The position numbers were made by a program, and so were the translations under genes. Below, piece after piece: positions 29,502 to 37,050 of a stretch of 64,000 nt of DNA. Positions within the stretch are counted from its first letter, which is position 1, and the number at the start of each line of letters is the position of its first letter. The stretch is taken from contig NZ_BCXG01000021.1 in the NCBI RefSeq assembly GCF_001894985.1, forward strand, positions 1 through 64,000, in the 5' to 3' direction. The notes below the pieces were generated by a model. It saw only the letters and a program-made list of their open reading frames with translations, ran no database searches and was not told the DNA's origin. Origin of the DNA: Rhodococcus tukisamuensis NBRC 100609 (GTDB lineage Bacteria; Actinomycetota; Actinomycetes; Mycobacteriales; Mycobacteriaceae).

Positions 29502-29551
29502 GGCTCTCCCGTGGTCGGTGATGTCGGTTCCACGGAGTATGCCAGGAATGC

Positions 29552-29565
29552 TAGAACGTGTTCCA
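29552..29565 (-). promoter_or_regulatory. KstR-type operator
   Basis: TAGAACGTGTTCCA fits TNNAACNNGTTNNA, the published KstR (sterol catabolism repressor) motif, at every fixed position. It lies 51-64 nt before the NTF2-like start, over the predicted -35 region, where a TetR-family repressor would block RNA polymerase. Confidence 0.7.
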
Positions 29566-29593
29566 GAATTAGCGACTGCCGAGGTTGCCGTGC

Positions 29594-31015
29594 TCAGTTC
29601 ATCGGCCCGGGCGGGACGCCCTCCTCGCCGAGGAACTCCGGGTGCAGTTCCGCCTTCACCCCAAGGCGCTTGTTGACGGCCACCGTCACGAACCACAGCA
29701 CCACGCCGATGGCGAGCAGCACACCGGCGATCTTGTACTGCACCGGGTCACGATCGGTGAGCGGGGTGGCGAGGAACGCGCAGCTGACCGCGCCGACGAT
29801 CGGCAGCACCGTGGGCGCACGGAAGTGCTTGTGTTCTACCACGTCCCGACGGAGCACCAGCACCGCGACGTTGACCACGGTGAACACGCAGAGCAGCAGC
29901 AGCGCGGTGGTACCGCCGAGCTGGGGCACCTCGCCGACCACGGTGATGAGCCCGAGTGCCAGCACCGTCGTGAAGCCGATCGCGACGTACGGGGTGCGTC
30001 GCGACGGGTGCACGCGGCCGAGTGCGTAGGGCAGCACATGCTGGCGGGCCATGCCGTAGAGCAGGCGGCTGGCCATCAGCATGTTGATCAGCGCGGAGTT
30101 GGCGACCGCGAACATGGTGATGAACGCGAAGATCCCCAGCGGGAATCCCGGCGCGCCCGCCTCGACCACCTTCAGCAGCGGGGTGTCGCCCTCGCCGAGT
30201 TCGTTGATCGGCACCAAGGCGACCGCGGTCACGGACACCAGGACGTAGATCAGGCCCGTCGAGACGAGGCCGATCAGCAGCACCTTGGGGAAGATCCGGG
30301 TCGGGTCCTTGCACTCCTCGGCCATGTTGACCGAGTCCTCGAATCCGACCATGGCGTAGAAGGCCAGCGTGGTGGCGGCGATCACCCCGCCGAGTGCCGA
30401 CCGGTCCCCGGTGTCGAAGGTGGCGGCGCGGGAGAAGTCGCCCTCGCCGACGCCGAGTGCCCACATGCCGATGAAGATCACGATCAGCAGGCCTGACAGC
30501 TCGACGCAGGTGAGCACCACGTTGAGCTTCACCGACTCGCTGACCCCGCGGAAGTTCACCGCCGCGACCGCGAGCATGAAGACGATGCCGATGATCGTGA
30601 TGCCGGCGCCGGTGCGCACGTCCCAGTCGAAGGCCTCGGCGAAGTTGGAGGCGAACGCCCGCGACGCCGTCGACGCCGAGGTGATGCCCGAGCACATCAC
30701 GGCGAACGTCACCATGAAGGTGAAGAACTGGATGCCGAAGGCCTTGTGGGTGTACAGCGCGGCCCCCGCCGCCTGCGGGTACTTCGTCACGAGTTCGAGG
30801 TAGCTGAACGCGGTGATCAGGGCGACCAGGAAGGCCACCAGGAACGGCAGCCACACCACGCCGCCCACGTCGTTGGCGACCTGGCCGGTGAGGGCGTAGA
30901 TGCCGGTGCCGAGGATGTCGCCGACGATGAAAAGCAACAGCAGCCACGGACCCATCACGCGTCGGAGGGTGGGTTCGTGCGTGCCGGCGTCCTCGGTTGG
31001 TCGCGGAGTGGTCAC
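29594..31015 (-). CDS. APC-superfamily amino acid permease
   Basis: A 473-residue permease with 12 predicted membrane segments. The first helix carries 'GDILGTGIYALTGQVA', the unwound substrate-binding motif of APC transporters. 'AFYAMVGFEDSVNMAEECKD' in the sixth to seventh segments is typical of amino acid/polyamine antiporters. The substrate is not predictable. It lies downstream of, and on the same strand as, the GAF-LuxR gene, separated by 44 bp, so it may be co-transcribed with it. Confidence 0.88.
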   Translation of the reverse strand: MTTPRPTEDAGTHEPTLRRVMGPWLLLLFIVGDILGTGIYALTGQVANDVGGVVWLPFLVAFLVALITAFSYLELVTKYPQAAGAALYTHKAFGIQFFTFMVTFAVMCSGITSASTASRAFASNFAEAFDWDVRTGAGITIIGIVFMLAVAAVNFRGVSESVKLNVVLTCVELSGLLIVIFIGMWALGVGEGDFSRAATFDTGDRSALGGVIAATTLAFYAMVGFEDSVNMAEECKDPTRIFPKVLLIGLVSTGLIYVLVSVTAVALVPINELGEGDTPLLKVVEAGAPGFPLGIFAFITMFAVANSALINMLMASRLLYGMARQHVLPYALGRVHPSRRTPYVAIGFTTVLALGLITVVGEVPQLGGTTALLLLCVFTVVNVAVLVLRRDVVEHKHFRAPTVLPIVGAVSCAFLATPLTDRDPVQYKIAGVLLAIGVVLWFVTVAVNKRLGVKAELHPEFLGEEGVPPGPMN

Positions 31016-31059
31016 GTCCGGCTCCTCTCGGTGTGGGCCACCGGGTCGGTGGCACCGAA

Positions 31060-31926
31060 TTACGGCAGCAGCCCCAGTCGCCGCGCGGTCACCACGGCCT
31101 CGTGCCGGGAGTGCGCGTCCAGCTTGCCCATCGCGCCGCGCAGGTAGCTCTTGACCGTCTCCGGGCGCAGCGAGAGCCGGTGGGCCACCTCGTTGTTGGT
31201 GCAGCCGAGTGCGATGTGGGCGAGCACGTCCAGTTCGCGGGGCGAGAGGGTGACCGCGTCCGGGGCCTCGCGGTCGCGCTCGCCCGCGAGCGCGGCCAGC
31301 TTCTCGGCGACCGCCCGCAACCGGTTGCGCAGCGGGCCCTCCGGCACCGACTGGGCGATGCCGCGCAGGTCGGCATGGGCGTCCCGGATGCCCTCGGCGA
31401 CGGCGCCGTCGACGGCGGGCGAGGCGGCGTCCTGCACGCCGAGCATCCGCAGCCGGCGGTCCACCTCGTCGCGGACGGTGATCTCGGCGGCGAGCCGGCG
31501 GCCGGCCTGGATCAGCGCCTCCGCGGTGCGGTCGCCGATCGCGGTGGACTCGCGGACCGCGGCGTAGAGCACCGCACGCGAGGTGCCGGCGACCATCACC
31601 GGCACCGCGACCACCGAGCGCAGGCCCTCGCCGAGCACCGGGCCGTCGTAGTGGTGGGTGATCGTCCGGTCGCTGCCGTAGTCGGGCACCGCGGACGGCC
31701 GACGCAGGTGCACGACGCGGCCGCCGAGTCCGGATGCGGGCGGGACCACCAGGCCCTTGAGGCCGTTGGTCCGGGTGCCGAGGAACTCGGTGAGGTGCAG
31801 CGACCCGTCGTGCACCTCGCCGCCGAACAGGACCGGGACGGCCGTCAGCGCGGCGGTGTGCCGGAGCTCAGCGCGCAGCGCGTCGCCGTCTCGGGGGCGC
31901 AGGAGCGACGGCGTGCGGGAGTCCAT
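31060..31926 (-). CDS. GAF-domain LuxR-family transcriptional regulator
   Basis: A 288-residue regulator: a GAF-like sensor domain (about 20-150, with 'RSVVAVPVMVAGTSRAVLYA'), a linker, and a C-terminal LuxR HTH ('LSPRELDVLAHIALGCTNNE' near residue 223, then 'LRPETVKSYLRGAMGKL'). No receiver domain, so it is not a classic response regulator. The ATG at 31926 follows AAAGGGG. It faces the acyl-CoA ligase gene across 103 bp and may control it in response to an acid or CoA ester (inference). Confidence 0.85.
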   Translation of the reverse strand: MDSRTPSLLRPRDGDALRAELRHTAALTAVPVLFGGEVHDGSLHLTEFLGTRTNGLKGLVVPPASGLGGRVVHLRRPSAVPDYGSDRTITHHYDGPVLGEGLRSVVAVPVMVAGTSRAVLYAAVRESTAIGDRTAEALIQAGRRLAAEITVRDEVDRRLRMLGVQDAASPAVDGAVAEGIRDAHADLRGIAQSVPEGPLRNRLRAVAEKLAALAGERDREAPDAVTLSPRELDVLAHIALGCTNNEVAHRLSLRPETVKSYLRGAMGKLDAHSRHEAVVTARRLGLLP

Positions 31927-31994
31927 TCGGCTACCCCTTTCCGGGGGTGGTGGAAGTGTCGTGTGAGCTAGATCATAGGTCCTGACGAGAGTTC

Positions 31995-32009
31995 GGTCCG
32001 AGCCGGACC
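31995..32009. promoter_or_regulatory. Inverted repeat in the LuxR/acyl-CoA ligase intergenic region
   Basis: GGTCCG-AGC-CGGACC has exact 6-bp arms and lies 20 nt before the ligase ATG and 68 nt before the regulator start. Candidate binding site for the divergent GAF-LuxR protein. Confidence 0.35.
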
Positions 32010-32029
32010 ACTGGGAGAAGGAGTTGGAC

Positions 32030-33655
32030 ATGGGCGTCGACGCCACTGCGCGGGTGCGCGAGCTGTTGGAGCGGTACGACACCCCGGAGGCCTGCGCGGC
32101 AGAGCTGTTGTGCGACCGGCATCCCGCGGCCGACGTCGCTTTCACGGTGATCGAGGGCGACCTCTCGTCGCGGGACCTGACGTACGGCGAATTGCGTGCC
32201 GAGTCCACCCGGTTCGCCGCCGCCCTCGCCGACCTCGGCGTCGAGCCCGGCGACTGCGTGGCCACGCTGATGGGCAAGTCGGCGGAACTGGTCGTCGCGC
32301 TGCTCGGCATCTGGCGTCGCGGCGCCGTGCACGTGCCGCTGTTCACCGCGTTCGCCGCGCCGGCGATCGCGTTCCGGCTCGGGGCCAGCGGTGCCAAGGT
32401 GGTCCTCTCGGACCGGGACCAGCTGGCCAAGCTGGCGCCCGGCGAGGACATCCCGGCCGACGCGCCCTGGCGGGTGATCGTCGCGGCCGGCGACCCCCAG
32501 TCCGACGACCAGCTCCGCTTCCAGGACCTGCTCGACGCCCATGCCGCGGACGACCCGGCGGGCGCGGCGGTCGCGCGCGGCGGCGACGCGCCGATCGTGC
32601 AGCTGTTCACCAGCGGCACCACGGGCACCCCGAAGGGCGTGCCGGTGCCGGTGCGCGCGCTCGCGTCGTTCCACGGCTACATGGAGTTCGGGCTCGACGT
32701 CCGCGAGGACGACGTGTTCTGGAACGCCGCGGACCCGGGCTGGGCGTACGGGCTGTACTACGCCCTGCTCGGTCCGCTGGCCGCCGGTCGCCGCAGCCTG
32801 CTGCTGCACTCCGGTTTCTCGGCGCAGCTCACCTGGCAGGTCATCGAGAAGTTCGGAGTCACCAACTTCGCCGCCGCGCCCACCGTGTACCGGAGCCTGC
32901 GGGCGGACACCGGGCCGGTGCCCGAGATGAACCTGCGCCGGGCGTCGTCGGCGGGCGAGCCGCTGACCCCGGACGTGGTGGCGTGGTCGCGGACCGCCCT
33001 CGGCTGCGAGGTCCGCGACCACTACGGCCAGACCGAGCACGGCATGTTCATCGTCAACGCCTGGGCGGACGGGCTACGCGAGGACGTACCGGCCGGGTCG
33101 ATGGGCCGCCCGCTGCCGGGCTGGTCCTGTGCGGTGCTGCGCGAGGACGCGGACGAGGTGGCGACCGCGGGCACCGCCGGCCGGGTCGCCATCGACACCG
33201 CCGCCAGCCCGATGATGTGGTTCTCCGGCTACGTCGACGCCCCGGAGAAGACGGCGGAGCGGTTCAGCGAGGACGGCCGCTGGTACCTCACCGGCGACGC
33301 CGGCAGCACCGACCAGGAGGGGCGCTTCTTCTTCTCCTCCCGCGACGACGACGTGATCATCATGGCCGGCTACCGCATCGGCCCCTTCGATGTGGAGTCC
33401 GTGCTCGCGATGCACCAGGACGTGGTCGAGTCGGCAGTCGTCGGCATGCCCGACGAGCTGCGCGGCGAGGTGCTCGAGGCCTTCGTGGTGCTGCGTGACG
33501 GGGTCGACGGCACCGACGCGCTCGAGGTGGAGCTGCAGACGCTGGTGAAGAAGAAGTTCGCCGCGCACGCCTACCCGCGGACCGTGCACTTCGTGCCGTC
33601 ACTGCCGAAGACCCCCAGCGGCAAGGTGCAGCGCTACCTCCTCCGCAAGGGGTAG
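32030..33655 (+). CDS. Acyl-CoA/aryl-CoA ligase (MACS-like, ANL superfamily)
   Basis: A 541-residue ATP-dependent acid-CoA ligase resembling medium-chain acyl-CoA or acetyl-CoA synthetases. Motifs are 'LFTSGTTGTPKGVPVP' near residue 198, 'NAADPGWAYGLYY' near 235, 'HYGQTEHG' near 332, 'WYLTGDAG' and the C-terminal catalytic Lys in 'PKTPSGKVQRYLL'. The ATG at 32030 sits 8 nt after GAAGGAG, better than a TTG six bases earlier. Its substrate is probably a short or medium-chain or aromatic acid sensed by the divergent regulator. Confidence 0.87.
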   Translation: MGVDATARVRELLERYDTPEACAAELLCDRHPAADVAFTVIEGDLSSRDLTYGELRAESTRFAAALADLGVEPGDCVATLMGKSAELVVALLGIWRRGAVHVPLFTAFAAPAIAFRLGASGAKVVLSDRDQLAKLAPGEDIPADAPWRVIVAAGDPQSDDQLRFQDLLDAHAADDPAGAAVARGGDAPIVQLFTSGTTGTPKGVPVPVRALASFHGYMEFGLDVREDDVFWNAADPGWAYGLYYALLGPLAAGRRSLLLHSGFSAQLTWQVIEKFGVTNFAAAPTVYRSLRADTGPVPEMNLRRASSAGEPLTPDVVAWSRTALGCEVRDHYGQTEHGMFIVNAWADGLREDVPAGSMGRPLPGWSCAVLREDADEVATAGTAGRVAIDTAASPMMWFSGYVDAPEKTAERFSEDGRWYLTGDAGSTDQEGRFFFSSRDDDVIIMAGYRIGPFDVESVLAMHQDVVESAVVGMPDELRGEVLEAFVVLRDGVDGTDALEVELQTLVKKKFAAHAYPRTVHFVPSLPKTPSGKVQRYLLRKG

Positions 33656-33671
33656 GCGGCTCCGCCGCCCG
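33653..33671 (+). repeat. Stop-codon-embedded GC hairpin repeat, copy 1
   Basis: TAGGCGGCTCCGCCGCCCG. It begins with the TAG stop codon of the acyl-CoA ligase; GGCGGC/GCCGCC form a hairpin. The same element recurs at 49221-49239 (opposite strand) and 60755-60773. Confidence 0.6.
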
Positions 33672-33677
33672 TGCGCC

Positions 33678-33971
33678 TCAGAGGATTCCGTCCTCCAGGT
33701 TCTCCAGGTAGTGGAACGTCGGCGCCCGGACGCCGGCCTCGGCGCGGATTCGGACGAGGTCGGGGGATTCGAAGAAGCATCTCGCCGCCGCCAGCGTCGT
33801 CCACCGTGAGAAGTGGACGACCTGGTTGGCGTCGTGTTCCTGCCGCAGCAGCCGGTACTCGATTTCCCCGGCCGCCCTGCGCATCGGCGCCGCGTCGTCG
33901 AACACCCGCTTCCAGCCGGCGTAGTCGGCGACCTCGTGAACGATCAGGACGTAGCTCGCGCCGTCCGTCAT
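33678..33971 (-). CDS. ABM-like small monooxygenase-fold protein
   Basis: A 97-residue protein with a dimeric alpha/beta-barrel pattern ('YVLIVHEVADYAGWKRVFDD', 'VVHFSRWTTLAAARCFFESPD'), as in antibiotic-biosynthesis-monooxygenase-type proteins. Its ATG overlaps the stop codon of the dienelactone hydrolase-like gene (ATGA), so the two are co-translated. Function unknown; these proteins often oxidise or bind small aromatic compounds. Confidence 0.75.
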   Translation of the reverse strand: MTDGASYVLIVHEVADYAGWKRVFDDAAPMRRAAGEIEYRLLRQEHDANQVVHFSRWTTLAAARCFFESPDLVRIRAEAGVRAPTFHYLENLEDGIL

Positions 33972-34786
33972 CGCGCGAGCCGTTCGGTGAAGAACGCCAG
34001 GATCTCGTCGCGGGCGGCGAGTGTCGGCTCGCCGGCGCCGTCGACCAGGTGCGCCGTGACCACACTGTGTGGGCTGGCGACCACCTCCGCGAAGAACGGT
34101 GCGGGGGTGGGGTTGGCGGCGCTGTCCGGCAGCACCCTTCCGACGAACCGGTCGCCGAGAGCCTCGGTGTATGCGGCGAATCGCTGTGCCCGGCACCACT
34201 TGTCGCCGGCGAAGCGGTAGGCCAGGACCGTCAGGTCGTCCCGGTCGAGGCGGTCGGCAACGGCCCGCAGGTCGTCGGGCGCGATCTCGAGGCCGGCGGG
34301 GTCGTCGAGCGGCAGGGACGGCTGGCACACCACCGGCGCGAGCACCGACTTCTCGAGCACCATGGTCAGCGCGAAGTTCCCGGTGAAGCACATGCCGATC
34401 GCGCCCACGCCGGGGCCGCCACACTCCTCGTGCGCCCGCCGCGCCAGCGCCCGCAGCCACTGGGTGACGGGGCTCGTCCGGTTGGCCCCGAAGGCTCGGA
34501 ACTCGGCGCTGACGCAGGCCCGCTCCATGACCGCGGTGCCCTCCTCGACCTGCGGCACCGCGCCGTCCCGCCCGAACAGCGAGGGCAGGTAGACGGTGAA
34601 GCCGGCCGCGCGCACCCAGCGGGCGAAGCGCGCGACCTGCGGGCTGATGCCGGGCATCTCGGGCAGCACGATCACCGCCGGGCCCCGGCCGCTCACGTGG
34701 ACGACCTTGGCGACGCCGTCCACGGTGACGGTGCGGGCCTCGAAGTCCTCGAGCGGATCGTCCTCGGTCATCTGACGGGTCGGCAT
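33968..34786 (-). CDS. Dienelactone hydrolase-family protein
   Basis: A 272-residue alpha/beta hydrolase of the dienelactone hydrolase family. The nucleophile elbow is GMCFTG, with the cysteine nucleophile diagnostic of the group. 'VIVLPEMPGISPQVARFARW' forms the oxyanion-side strand and loop. A catalytic Asp is likely in 'FAGDKW' and His in 'SPHSVV'. ATG at 34786; an ATG 15 bases later is also possible. Paired with the ABM gene, this suggests processing of a lactone or aromatic breakdown product. Confidence 0.82.
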   Translation of the reverse strand: MPTRQMTEDDPLEDFEARTVTVDGVAKVVHVSGRGPAVIVLPEMPGISPQVARFARWVRAAGFTVYLPSLFGRDGAVPQVEEGTAVMERACVSAEFRAFGANRTSPVTQWLRALARRAHEECGGPGVGAIGMCFTGNFALTMVLEKSVLAPVVCQPSLPLDDPAGLEIAPDDLRAVADRLDRDDLTVLAYRFAGDKWCRAQRFAAYTEALGDRFVGRVLPDSAANPTPAPFFAEVVASPHSVVTAHLVDGAGEPTLAARDEILAFFTERLAR

Positions 34787-34905
34787 CGGCGGCGCCCCCT
34801 GGTTGTCGAATCGGTCTGCTCGGTGCGAGCACGATGATCCTGTCTGCCTCCAGGCCCGGTCGGCGAGGGGCGCGATCGCCACATTTGCGGCCGATCTCGC
34901 CATCC

Positions 34906-35892
34906 CTACCGTGGCGGCCGAGGTCGGCGGAACTGCCGGCGGTACTCGGCTGCGCTGACGCCCACCCGCTCGACGAACAGCCGGCGCAGCGCGCCCGGGT
35001 CCTGGTAGCCGATCCGTCGGGGGATGTCGCCCAGCGGCACGTCGGTCGCGGCGAGCAGGTGCTTGGCGGCCCGGACCCGGGCCTCCAGCAGGAAAGCCAA
35101 CGGCGACCGGCCGGCCTCGGCGCCGAACCGGCGCAGCAGCGTCCGGCTGCTGACGTGGAACTCGCCCGCCAACCGCGACAGGTTGTACGGCTCCTGCAGG
35201 TGCTCGACCAGCCACCGCCCGACCTCGTCGGCGAACGGCCCGCCGGCCGCCGGCACCATGGCCTCGACGATGTACGGCGCCTGGCTGGTTCGGTTCTCGG
35301 ACACCAGCGTCACCCGGGCGGTGATGCTCGCGACGTCGGCGCCCAGGTGTTCGCGGACGAGGGCGGTCGCGAGGTCGAGCGAGGCACTGAACGCCGCCGT
35401 CGTGGTGATGTGCCCGTCGTGCACGATCAGCGACTCCACGCACACCGTCGTGCGCGGATGGCGCCGACCCAGCTGCGACGCGTACAGCCACGAGGTGGTC
35501 GACCGGCGCCCGTCGAGCGCCCCGGCCTGACCGAGCAGGAAGGCGCCGACGCACACCGACGCGATCCGGGTCCGACGCGCCGCGGCCGCACGGAGGAAGT
35601 CGACCTCGCGTTCCCATCCGGCGAGCCGGGCGTCGGTGTCCTCGGCGGGCACGAACTCGAATCCGGGTACCACCAGCAGGTCGAACCCGTGGTGCCACCG
35701 TCGCACCCCGATGGGGAACCCGCCGGCGGCGGCCACGGGGGAGTCCGACGCCCCGATCACCGACACCTCGAACAGGTCCGCGGCGGGGACACCGCGCTGC
35801 CGGGCCACGCGGTTGGCGATGCGGAGCATGTCGGAGAAGAGGAAGACCTCGGCCGCGAAACAGCCGTCGTAGGCCAGGATTCCGATCCGCAT
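34906..35892 (-). CDS. GlxA-family AraC transcriptional regulator (DJ-1/PfpI domain)
   Basis: A 328-residue regulator with an N-terminal DJ-1/PfpI amidotransferase-like domain (about 1-165; the elbow reads 'ASVCVGAFLLGQAG') and a C-terminal AraC HTH pair ('FHVSSRTLLRRFGAEAG' near 240, 'RIGYQDPGALRRLF' near 293). The ATG at 35892 is 8 nt after GGAAGAG and is preferred to the GTG nine bases upstream. It lies 119 bp upstream of the dienelactone hydrolase gene on the same strand and may regulate it. Confidence 0.88.
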   Translation of the reverse strand: MRIGILAYDGCFAAEVFLFSDMLRIANRVARQRGVPAADLFEVSVIGASDSPVAAAGGFPIGVRRWHHGFDLLVVPGFEFVPAEDTDARLAGWEREVDFLRAAAARRTRIASVCVGAFLLGQAGALDGRRSTTSWLYASQLGRRHPRTTVCVESLIVHDGHITTTAAFSASLDLATALVREHLGADVASITARVTLVSENRTSQAPYIVEAMVPAAGGPFADEVGRWLVEHLQEPYNLSRLAGEFHVSSRTLLRRFGAEAGRSPLAFLLEARVRAAKHLLAATDVPLGDIPRRIGYQDPGALRRLFVERVGVSAAEYRRQFRRPRPPR

Positions 35893-35904
35893 GGCCGTCA
35901 CTCT

Positions 35905-36100
35905 TCCAGACAGGCAGTGCCCACCGTCGACGGCGGATCCGCCCGACCACCAGCGCCACCAGGGTGACGGCCAGCAGCAGCGTGGTGTCGGCGGCGGCCG
36001 GGAACACCTGCCCGCGGTCGGTGAGCCCGAAGATGGTGACCGGCAGGTTCTTCCACGTCGCGGGGTACACTATGACGGTGGCGCCGAGCTCGCCGTGTCG
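35905..36100 (-). pseudogene. Relic of an ABC transporter permease C-terminus
   Basis: The minus strand encodes about 60 residues ('GELGATVIVYPATWKNLPVT', then 'IFGLTDRGQVF' and a final membrane helix ending in basic residues) that look like the last helix and cytoplasmic segment of a binding-protein-dependent permease of the phosphonate/iron type. No start, no upstream membrane segments and no stop at the expected end are present. It is probably a remnant left by deletion. Confidence 0.5.
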
Positions 36101-36158
36101 ACCCGGAGTCTGAGAAGCCGGAGCGGGGGTGGGCGGACCGACTACGGTGCGGTGGTCC

Positions 36159-36284
36159 CTATTCCGCCGACTGGGGCGAGAAACCGAGCTGGAGCAAAGT
36201 AGTTTCCAGGCCTCCCGATGATGCGGCGTCGATGCCGCCGGCGACGTAGGTGTAGGCGACGTAGACGTCCTCGATTGATCCCAT
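36159..36284 (-). CDS. Possible 41-residue microprotein
   Basis: ATG at 36284 is preceded by GGAGG with 5-nt spacing, and the frame is open to TAG at 36159-36161. The product begins 'MGSIEDVYVAYTYVAGGIDA' and ends 'LLQLGFSPQSAE'. It is acidic, free of Cys, Trp, Lys and Arg, and has a Gly/Ala/Ser middle. The lack of basic residues in a high-GC genome argues against chance. No family is recognised. It lies between the MarR gene and the permease relic. Confidence 0.45.
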   Translation of the reverse strand: MGSIEDVYVAYTYVAGGIDAASSGGLETTLLQLGFSPQSAE

Positions 36285-36334
36285 GCGAGCCTCCGCGGGG
36301 CGATGTCGCGTTCGCACCGAGGCGGAGTGCCCCG

Positions 36335-36373
36335 GTTGTGCCCTGCGACGGCACGCACGCTACGTGGCACAAC
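36335..36373. promoter_or_regulatory. Spaced inverted repeat upstream of the small ORF
   Basis: GTTGTGCC (36335-36342) and GGCACAAC (36366-36373) are exact 8-bp arms 23 bp apart, extended by imperfect GC pairing. It could be an operator or the terminator of the MarR gene. Confidence 0.3.
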
Positions 36374-36427
36374 GGGGCATGTGTCGGTTTTCACCCGATC
36401 CCGCCCGGCGAGATGTCCGCTGGGTGT

Positions 36428-36880
36428 TCAGGATTCGCGCATTCGCGGCCACGGGCGGCCCGCGCGGCGCTCTATGTCGAGGTTGAACCGTTCGAGCATC
36501 GCGGCGAAGGCGGCGACGTCGTCGGGTTCCCAGTCGGCCATCACCCGGTCCAGCCCGGCGACGTTGCCGGCCCGCTCGGCGTCGAGGCGTTGGCGGCCCT
36601 CGGCGGTGATCCGGAACTTGCGGGCCATCCCGCCGTCGGGGTCCGGGATGCGTTCGACCAGGCCGGAATTGAGCATGGCGGTGCTCTGGCGGCTGATGGT
36701 CGAGGTGTCCAGGATGAAGGCGTCGCTGAGTTCGCCTACGGACATCGGGCCGTCGATGCAGAGGCGGCTGAGCAGGGCGTAGGCGCTGGCGTCCAGGTGG
36801 CCCACACCGCGGCGGGGGCGGGTGAGGTGCCGCCCGAGCAGCATGGTCTCGAACTCGATCCGGTCCGTGGGCTTGTCCAT
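36428..36880 (-). CDS. MarR-family transcriptional regulator
   Basis: A 150-residue winged-helix repressor. The recognition region is 'MSVGELSDAFILDTSTISRQ' (about residues 43-62) and the wing contains 'GLVERIPDPDGGMARKFRIT'. ATG at 36880 follows GGAAGGAC; upstream in-frame codons cross the operator region and are not coding. It is divergent from an MFS exporter, the classic drug-responsive MarR arrangement, with palindromic operators between them. Confidence 0.9.
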   Translation of the reverse strand: MDKPTDRIEFETMLLGRHLTRPRRGVGHLDASAYALLSRLCIDGPMSVGELSDAFILDTSTISRQSTAMLNSGLVERIPDPDGGMARKFRITAEGRQRLDAERAGNVAGLDRVMADWEPDDVAAFAAMLERFNLDIERRAGRPWPRMRES

Positions 36881-36930
36881 GCGGGTCCTTCCGTCGCCCC
36901 GGCCCGGGGCGCGCTGCGCGGTTTGTCCGT

Positions 36931-37000
36931 ATTGCACGATACATGCCCATTGCATGGTGCAGACAGTTTGCATCATGCAATAGATGTGTAGTGTGCACAC
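36931..37000. promoter_or_regulatory. Operator cluster and promoter between marR-type and MFS genes
   Basis: Three related half or full sites: ATTGCACGAT (36931-36940), ATTGCATGGTGCAG (36949-36962) and the perfect palindrome TTGCATCATGCAA (36968-36980). A further exact palindrome, GTGTGCACAC, lies at 36991-37000. A promoter TTTGCA (36967-36972) -16 bp- TAGTGT (36989-36994) reads toward the exporter, so the best palindrome covers its -35 box. Confidence 0.6.
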
Positions 37001-37050
37001 TCTGTGTATCGAGCACATCGGTGCCGCCCGTGAAGTCGAGGAGATCGCCC

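Noticed and set aside
28365-30029. 554-codon open frame on the plus strand
   Set aside because: Runs antisense through the NTF2-like gene and into the permease gene; low-complexity shadow composition.
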